From: Posidonia oceanica
Taxonomy: Eukaryota > Streptophyta > Magnoliopsida > Alismatales > Posidoniaceae
DNA: 64,000 nt
NCBI GenBank assembly: GCA_037176725.1
Contig: JAZBRS010000076.1
Location: 122,035,001 to 122,099,000, forward strand
Direction: 5' to 3'
Shown here: piece by piece, positions 61,601-64,000 of the stretch
Layout of the letters: each line of letters opens with the position of its first letter
Numbering within the stretch: position 1 is the stretch's first letter
The notes under the pieces: generated by a model
The model's input: only the letters and a program-made list of their open reading frames with translations
What the model was told of the DNA's origin: nothing
Database searches by the model: none
Translations under genes and position numbers: made by a program

Positions 61601-63393
61601 GGTGTGTGTGGATTCCTAGGTGCAGGAGCGTACACCATCTGAGCTGGGGCAGGCCGAGACGGCAAGCGAACAGGCACAGCAGGAGAATCGACGAATGCAA
61701 CAGCGGGTTTCGGCGAATCCTTCCTCTTCGGGCGGTTGTTGTTGCTGCCGCTGTTGTTGCTATTGGAGGCGCTGCTGTTGGCACTGTTGCTGCTTATCAC
61801 TACCTGCTTAGCGAACGCAGAGAGAGCCGGGAAGTTGCCACTCCGCAAAGAACTCTCCACGCGCGCTCCAGCTCTGATGAGTGCCGCGAAAGTAGTGACT
61901 GGTTGGATGCTAAGTAGAGCTCCGAGAGACGGCTGCGCCCCTTTGATAACGATCTCGATAGACTCCTCATCAGAGGGTCTATCTCGAACCTGAGAGGCAA
62001 GGGCGCGCCAGCGGCCGACGTACTCCCCGAACGGCTCGCCAGAGTTCTGCTTGATGGCGATCAAGTCCGCCCTCTTTGGGACTAGATCGAGGTTGAAGGA
62101 ATATTGTTCCAGGAATGCCTGACTGAGGTCGTTCCAAGTCTTGATGGCTGACATATCAAGTGATGTGAACCACTTGAGTGCCGGCCCGGTCAAACTCTTC
62201 TGGAACAAGCGGATCAGCAACCTCTCGTCAGCCTGCAGCTGAGCGAGATCACCGTAATACGCCTTCAGGTGTGCTACAGGGCAGCCCCTACCATTATACT
62301 TTTCGAAGTCCGGGATTTTGAACTTCGGAGGGAGTACCGCCTCTAGAAAGTAGCAGAGGTCCCGGAACTGGTAGGTCTGGTGCTCTGTACCCTGCACTAG
62401 TCGTAGTGCCTTCTCCAAGACGTCCATCCGGTTATTGATGGGGTCTGGGATTGCTGCTGTAGGAGAGGGATCAGCAGGGGTAGTGAGCACATACGCCGAA
62501 TGGGTCGCACCTAAGTGCTCCTCCGGATCTACCATAGCGTCGCCTGGTGGAGCAACGGGATGGCCGGTGTATCCGTGCTGGGGGACAGTGTATGCAGGAG
62601 TGTATGCAGGATGCTGGACTGGGTGGAGAGGAGAGGAGTAAATGCCATGCTGTGCTGGAATAGGGGGAGGATGACGGAGCACCAGTTGCTGTACAAGCGG
62701 GGTGCCAGACAGCGAGCCAGTGAGGTACTGGGCTCCAGCCGATCCAAAGGATTGACCACCAGAAGGAAGTGGAGCATGCTGTGCCAAGTGTTGTGCAGGA
62801 GGCGGTAAACGGGCCCCCATCGTCGGAACCGTGAGCAGTTGCGACGATGGTCGAGGCGGAGGTGCAGAGGTCGATGCAAGAAATGTAGGAACTGGCCTCG
62901 GAGGAACCTCAGGGACGACAGAGACAGAAGAAGGACGAACTGATAGAGCCATGCCCTGCAGTCTCTGGGCGAGCTCCATCAGGTGCTGGTACTGAGCTTC
63001 GGGCGTCTCGCCAGTGGGGACGCTGAAGTGCAGTGCCGGCGGGGATTGAGAAGTAAGTGGCACGGACACAGACTGTCCGGGAGGGAAGGATTCTACAGAA
63101 AGTGCCGCAGCAGCGGTGGAAGGGATGTCGAAAGCGACGTATCCCTGGGACGGAGGGGGCAGTGGCGTCTCCGGAGCGCGAGTAACGACCGTCAAGATAG
63201 ATTCGGCAACCGGATCTGGAGGAAGGGAGACTTGCCACTGTCCCGGGGTGTACTGAGAACCTAGAGACGTTAGAGGAGAAAACCCTGGCGTCGGAGGGGG
63301 AACAAGAGGGACAGAAAGAGCAACCGGAGGGGCCAGAACGGAAACACCCTCCGTAACAGGAGTAAAAGAAGGCTCACTAACGTACTGGGCCAT
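58669..63393 (-). pseudogene. gag: gag and protease of element B (intact region)
   Basis: 1,574 codons without a stop. It has the 104-codon Pro/Gln/His-rich segment (between SGGQSFG and RMDVLEKAL) that A lacks, a gag core at about 61830-62330, the C-x2-H-x4-H-x4-C knuckle at about 61345-61390, the long Pro-rich linker, and a protease with VDNGSG (Asp codon 60184-60186) and LLLGRPWLH. A longer open frame extends to 63552, but only with a non-ATG start; ATG 63393 is shared with A. Confidence 0.9.
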
Positions 63394-64000
63394 CGTTGAC
63401 CTAGAGCGTGTGAGAACAGGGCTGCGACGGGTATTCAAGCGGTGAGTCCTAAGAGGAGCTATCGTCGCAAGTGCGGATAGCTCAGAGGGGGAATGGTCGT
63501 GAACTAAGTCGCAAAAGGGCGTCAATGAGGGTCGATACTCGAGCTCTAGCAAAGGGAAACTCGCTTACCGATCACGCTGACATGACAGAAGGAAATTAGG
63601 GTTAGAAACTAAAAGATGGATGCAAATGAGTTAGTTAAGTGGCATGAATGATGTGCATGCTTTCTAGTATGCCCCCCTTACCTAACTAGTGTTTCCTAGC
63701 AAGGCTGTCTACTCCGGGTATCCCTGGATGTACGGGTCACCGACTCAGGTCAGAAAAAGTAGGTCCCCTATCTAACTCCCGGCCCAAAGCTCAGGTAATG
63801 ACAAGGTGGTGCGTTAGTGGCCTCTACCCCGCCAAAGCGTGGGTGGTACCCTCTACTAACACCGACACGACCCCCGGACAAGGAGGGGACGGACCGACCA
63901 ACTTATGCCACGCCCAAAGCAGTGGAACAAGAGGCCGGAACCGTCCTTCGCAGACTAGTGGGTGGACTCAGAGGAGAAGAATGCATGCCCTATATGATGC
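63394..64000 (-). other. Untranslated leader of element B (partial)
   Basis: Matches 8200-8799 of A closely, including the GCTTTGGGC-like motifs and GGGTACCACCC. The PBS should lie about 700 bp further right, outside the window. Confidence 0.75.

Larger units (their letters stand above)
54615..63393 (-). pseudogene. gag-pol: gag-pro-pol polyprotein of element B, three lesions
   Basis: One frame from ATG 63393 to TAG 54617-54615, about 2,925 residues if uninterrupted. Lesions: TAG 58671-58669 (CAG in A), TAG 56649-56647 (TGG in A), and one inserted base near 56360, which moves the downstream part into another frame. Gag and protease are complete as a 1,574-codon ORF. It is the better reference for the family's protein order. 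RT, aRNase H and integrase domains are each intact in themselves. Confidence 0.92.
42335..64000 (-). mobile_element. Element B: same family as A, opposite orientation, 5' end outside window
   Basis: From right to left: leader (63394-64000), gag-pro-pol (63393-54615), spacer, second ORF (53137-51935), hairpin region, PPT and 3' LTR (48134-42335). It has fewer lesions than A: TAG at 58669 and 56647, one extra base near 56360, and a TAG close to the end of the second ORF. A and B share none of their breaks and differ in repeat copy numbers, so they are separate insertions and not one inverted duplication. Confidence 0.93.

Noticed and set aside
1..64000. One large inverted duplication of a single element with the satellite at its centre
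   Set aside because: A and B differ in lesions, a 104-codon segment, LTR length and repeat copy numbers, and the satellite is not mirror-symmetric.
1..64000. Host genes, tRNA or rRNA genes
   Set aside because: No conserved coding or structural RNA gene signature outside the elements was found on either strand.

Overview
This window is plant nuclear repeat DNA with no recognisable host gene. It holds two very large Ty3/gypsy LTR retrotransposons of one family, pointing at each other (A on +, B on -), with a 12.9 kb tandem satellite between their 3' LTR ends. The plant assignment, probably an angiosperm with a large repeat-rich genome, rests on three things: a Tat/Ogre-type pol (degenerate gypsy RNase H plus a second, intact archaeal-type RNase H before the integrase), LTRs near 6 kb, and a plant-mobile-domain-like extra ORF. 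Species cannot be read from the window.

Layout. 1-5525: 3' part of a diverged LTR of the same family, entering from outside the window. 5526-29433: element A (+), made of a truncated 5' LTR (5526-7469), PBS (7471-7488), leader, single-frame gag-pro-pol (8800-17257, broken), A-rich spacer, plant-mobile-domain-like ORF (18728-19931, broken), about 3 kb of hairpin-forming tandem repeats, PPT, and a 5,973-bp 3' LTR (23461-29433). 29434-42334: satellite with an 81-bp dimeric unit and higher-order repeats. 42335-64000: element B (-), with a 5,800-bp 3' LTR (42335-48134), PPT, the same hairpin region, a nearly intact plant-mobile-domain-like ORF, and a gag-pro-pol with two stop codons and one frameshift. 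The PBS and 5' LTR of B lie beyond the window.

How it works together. A complete copy would encode Gag, protease, RT, dual RNase H and integrase as one polyprotein of about 2,925 residues. The second ORF is on the same strand, 1.3-1.5 kb downstream of pol. Neither copy can make the full polyprotein now. Nine of ten nonsense changes are C-to-T type and nearly all lie at CAG/CTG (CHG) sites, which fits decay of methylated plant DNA.

Most unusual. The 3' noncoding region is a hierarchical set of inverted repeats. In 22032-22837 five stems with different arm sequences (9-11 bp) each enclose three or four small hairpins, are joined by a common connector, and sit inside an outer 9-bp stem. The same architecture is kept in B (48770-49600), with wobble pairs and changed inner hairpins. 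The satellite units are also hairpins, with arms like those of the element (GATAAG/CTTATC, GATAGG/CCTATC), and a few compensatory double changes are visible. This suggests that the element's 3' repeats and the satellite share an origin or a constraint. All statements are by eye; no alignment or folding was run.
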